From NCBI RefSeq assembly GCF_024166365.1, contig NC_064839.1, forward strand, positions 32,934,378-32,998,377: DNA of 64,000 bases. Reading direction: 5' to 3'. The position numbers and the translations under genes are program-made. Positions 56,810 through 64,000 of the stretch are shown piece after piece. Under the pieces are notes generated by a model. The model saw nothing but the letters and a program-made list of their open reading frames with translations. It was not told the origin of the DNA and did not search any database. Position 1 is the stretch's first letter. Every line of letters starts with the position of its first letter. The stretch is from Elephas maximus indicus (Eukaryota > Chordata > Mammalia > Proboscidea > Elephantidae).

Positions 56810-56975
56810 TAACCAAAGAAACTAAACCCATTGCCTTAGAGTCGATTATGACTCACGGTGAACCCATGTGTTACAGAGGACTGCTCCACAGGGTTTTCTT
56901 AGCTGTAATCTTTAGGGAAGCAGATTGCCAGGCTTTCTTTCATGGCACTGATGGGTGCCCCCAGGCAAGGTAGCA
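56810..56975 (-). mobile_element. AfroSINE, head missing
   Basis: Reverse copy from AAACTAAACCCATTGCC to CATGGCACTGATGGGTG. Confidence 0.88.
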
Positions 56976-57510
56976 CTTCTCATCCAGATGAGGGGCTCTG
57001 ATGGAAATGAAAGGAGGCAGAAAGAGAAACTGAAAACTTAAAGCTGGCTGGGGACACCATTTCTCAGGGTCCACATCCATTCATTCATGAATTCAGTTAC
57101 TCACATTCAGCAAGGGCCTCCTGAAAACCAAGCTGATGGGAACATGGCAGGGAACAAGGACCAGGTCATCTCTGTCCTCTCAGGAATGGGCCTAGTGGGA
57201 GGCAGGCTGACCCAAGGACATTACCTACAGGGCAGTGAGGGTGTTGTGACGTAGGGGCAGAGAGGAGGGGGCATGAGGGCCCAGAGATTTCTGTGACCAG
57301 CCTCGGCTACTCCGATGCATACAGTGCCTCTCCGAGGTGCCAGAGGGAGAAGAGCAAGCTCTGCTGGACCCATACATAACCACACAGGGGGAAACACGGT
57401 GTTTAAAAATATAAAAACACATTATCCTAATGGCAAAAGAAGGCTATAGAGAGCTAAAACTACCAGCACAAGAAGCACTTCAAAATGTACATCAGGTTTT
57501 AAATGAAGGA

Positions 57511-57516
57511 TTTATT
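57511..57516 (-). terminator. Distal TK2 poly(A) signal
   Basis: TTTATT on the plus strand is AATAAA on the minus strand, with AT-rich flanks and TTTAAAACCTGATG just downstream. Confidence 0.65.
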
Positions 57517-58078
57517 GGCTACCACACAGCAAGATAAGAAACACATTTCCCCCAAAACAGATGCTGAAATTGAGCCATGGGACACTACTGGCCTGTTCAC
57601 TTATCAACTCCCAAAGACCGTCCTGGCACGTCAAGATTCCTGGTAGCAAAGGTTCTGTCTGCCCCAAGCAGTTTTCTGGTTTGTCACCAGTGTTTTGGCT
57701 GCAGGTGCTGATAGACACAACCCCCAACTGGCTGCTGTCCCTCATTCTACCGACACAGCCCAAGAATCGGCCCAAACAGGAAGGGCAGGGGCTGAGTCCT
57801 TGACCTCCTAGCGCTCCCTCTCACTCAGACTTCCTTGGGACTGACCCCAGGGCATCTATCACCAATGCAGAGTCAAAGCATCACATGTACGGGCATCCAC
57901 CCTCACACCGAGGCCGGGAGTGGCCTTCGCCCCTTCATCCACAGCCAGCTGCTGCCCAAGAGGCCTGAGCACAGTTCTCCAAAGTCCACCACTGACCCTT
58001 CCCTCTGTTTGCAACCAGCCTTCTGGCAGTCCCTCCGCCCCCCTCCAAAATGTCAGGAGCACCAATGTTTCAAGAGTC

Positions 58079-58084
58079 TTTATT
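58079..58084 (-). terminator. Proximal TK2 poly(A) signal
   Basis: AATAAA on the minus strand, in TGCAAATAAAGACTC context. Confidence 0.55.
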
Positions 58085-59228
58085 TGCAAACCCCGACTCT
58101 TCCATCCAGACTGTCCCCAAAAGGAATGTTCTTCCTTTCTCCTGCTGCCTACATGATTGGAGAGACAGCTGTCTCTCTGGCGCACTGTCATAGCTGAGTG
58201 AAGCCGAGACGTCTTCTTAACCCACAAAGATGGCTTCATGTTCTGTGGCCCCAGCCCTTTGATGGAAACACTTCGAAGGCTTCAGGCCACTTGTGTCTCT
58301 CTCCCTCTGGGCCACAAGCGCTCAGTAATTCCAAGGGCAAAGCTGCTCACACAGGGACACCACAGTCTGGGGGCCTCAGAAGCCATGGCTGGCCGCCCCC
58401 TGCCGCAGCTTGGCACTGGGCTAACTGGCCGGGCACCAAATGCTATTTCACTGACATGGAATTAGCAGGAGCTAGAGCAGGACCTTCATCACCAAGGAGA
58501 CCACACACCATTCAGGAGCCCACACACGATTCTTCTAAGGACAGCAACGTTCAGATGATGAAGTGGTAAATGCTGCAGTAGCCTCATATTGGAAAACCGA
58601 TGAACGTCAGGGTCGGGTCAACCCCAGCACCATCTGGTGACAGTCTAGAAAAGCCAACTGCCTCAAAAGAGCTGCTCAGATAATGAGAAAATGATGGTAT
58701 TGGCTCCAGCACTGCAGGCTCTCCCCACGCAGACATGAGGGTCTCCAGCAGGAGTGCTAGGGCTGTGAGGGATGGCTCTCAAGACAAGGCAGCCGGGACA
58801 GGAAAAAGACATCAGCTTGGGGTTGGCCAAAAGTCTGAACATTGCCAGCTCTACTGCACATTGGCTGCGTGGCCCTGGAGAGGCCTTTAACCTCCCTGAG
58901 CTCCAGCGTCCCCACCTGGAATTTCAGGCCACTACTTCAACCTCTTGGGTGGGCTGAAGGGACAGAGACAATGCGTAGACAGAGTCCCGCATGATGTGGG
59001 GCACACGGCAAGTGCTCAGGAGCTGGCAGCTCTCCCTACAGACTTAATTGAGGGACCCAGCAGTAGGAAGCCACCAGGAGGGGCGCTGGGGGAATGTAAG
59101 GCTGTGAGCAATAGTGTCACTGGGGGAAGTGCAGTTAGAGGGGGTGACACCAAAATGACCCCAGGGTCTGTGGTGGCAGCCGCAGCTGGTGGGTTGGTGT
59201 CACCAGCAGAGGGGCCACCAAGACAGTA

Positions 59229-59660
59229 ACGTCACTAGGGATGGTATCACCTTGTAGTCATCCAGTGTGGTAACTCATCACCACCCCACCCCACCCCACC
59301 CAACTCCCATCACTCGCCAGTCACTAGGGTTGGTGTCACCCAGTGCAGTAACTCATCACCCACACACACCCGTCACCCACCAGTCAGTGCAGGCAGGCAG
59401 GCAATGGTGCCCACCATTGGGTGGAGAGTATGGTCTCCGCCTTGGCCAGTGGGGAGGGGAGGAGCTGCAGAGAGCCGTGGGGGAGGGGGAAAGGGCAGGG
59501 CACACAGCACAGCACTGGGCCCTGCATGGGGGAGGGGCAGGGCCAGGCCACTCCGCCCATGGGAGCAAGTTTGCTGGTGGCCTACCTACCCCAAGCAGGG
59601 GGTAGGGGTTTGTGACACCATGAGTTACCACACTGGGTAACACCAATCCTAGTGATGCCA
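59229..59660. repeat. GGTGTCAC-rich repeats with inverted arm
   Basis: Two direct copies, CACTAGGGATGGTATCACC...GTGTGGTAACTCATCACC (59,234-59,282) and CACTAGGGTTGGTGTCACC...GCAGTAACTCATCACC (59,323-59,360), are followed by a reverse-complement copy TGAGTTACCACACTGGG...CACCAATCCTAGTG (59,619-59,655). (CCACC)n lies between the first two. Confidence 0.85.
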
Positions 59661-59881
59661 CTGGCTGTGAGCACCAAAAGGCACAACAAACCCCTTGGTC
59701 CTATTTGTTATTCACCCGTGAGGGCCAGAGACCCCAGAGGAAGATGCTGGCAACGGAGAAAAGGACATTAGGCAAATAAACCTGGCCAGACGTACAGCCC
59801 TCCTAAGAGAATATTTTTCCCAATTGCTCCTAACGCAGCTGCAGGCATTTTTCTGGCAGGATCCTGTGTGCCCTTCCCGTC

Positions 59882-63719
<3,838 letters not shown>

Positions 63720-64000
63720 CTGCAATGAGAGAACCCACTGTGGTAAGGGCTTTGCTCACCCGTGAGAAAGTTTCTGAGCTGCACTATTTCCCAAAAGGAT
63801 CTGGGAATCACTTTCATTGAAAGGGCACTGCCAAGAGCACCACAGCAGAGTGTAATCCAGGCAATACTGGGTGTGTAGTGATGACAAGATGCATTGTGAG
63901 ACTTAAGATTTCAAGTGCTGCCTTGTCATCTTTGAGCCTCACTGGGCCCCCAAGACCTAACCATGAGTACTCCTGCTCTCACCAGATATGCCCCCACTCA

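Larger units (their letters stand above)
57490..59881 (-). other. TK2 3' UTR
   Basis: Between the TK2 stop (59,882-59,884) and the distal poly(A) signal at 57,511-57,516 lies about 2.4 kb without another recognisable gene. It contains a second signal (58,079-58,084), a degraded MIR (58,840-58,930) and a GGTGTCAC-rich inverted-repeat region (59,229-59,660). Confidence 0.6.

Noticed and set aside
1170..56975. tRNA genes suggested by B-box-like GTTCGAATCC motifs
   Set aside because: All examined lie in AfroSINE heads; none has a complete cloverleaf outside a SINE.

Overview
This is a mammalian nuclear genome window, almost certainly from an afrotherian and most likely an elephant or another paenungulate. 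The evidence is the repeat content: about 30 copies of the AfroSINE (tRNA-like head, body, then a tail resembling the end of an RTE LINE) and several copies of an RTE/BovB-type LINE with a YADD reverse transcriptase. Older LINE1, LINE2, MIR and MER5 remnants and three MaLR-like solo LTRs fill much of the rest.

Layout. Positions 1-12,100 are intergenic and repeat-rich, with no gene I can support. A CpG island at about 12,160-13,600 holds a probable untranslated first exon, read as the BEAN1 promoter. About 29 kb of intron-like, repeat-filled DNA follows, including a tandem pair of RTE LINEs at 26.9-30.2 kb. Three BEAN1 coding exons lie on the + strand at 42,004-45,687. Their splice phases fit exactly, and they encode a membrane segment and PY motifs that bind NEDD4-type ligases. 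The short first coding exon of BEAN1 was not found.

Between BEAN1 and TK2, at 51,269-53,702 (+), is a two-exon gene for a 486-residue protein of the SPATA2/PUB family. It has a conserved phase-0 splice inside the PUB-like domain. I do not recall a named gene of this family here in human, so it is the main candidate for something undescribed.

The last four coding exons of TK2, mitochondrial thymidine kinase 2, lie on the - strand at 59,882-63,719, with a 3' UTR of about 2.4 kb running down to a poly(A) signal at 57,511. The 5' part of TK2 is beyond the right edge.

The order BEAN1(+), SPATA2-like(+), TK2(-) keeps the BEAN1/TK2 neighbourhood known from human chromosome 16q. The genes are not an operon and have unrelated roles: ubiquitin-ligase adaptor, possible deubiquitinase/LUBAC adaptor, and mitochondrial nucleotide salvage.
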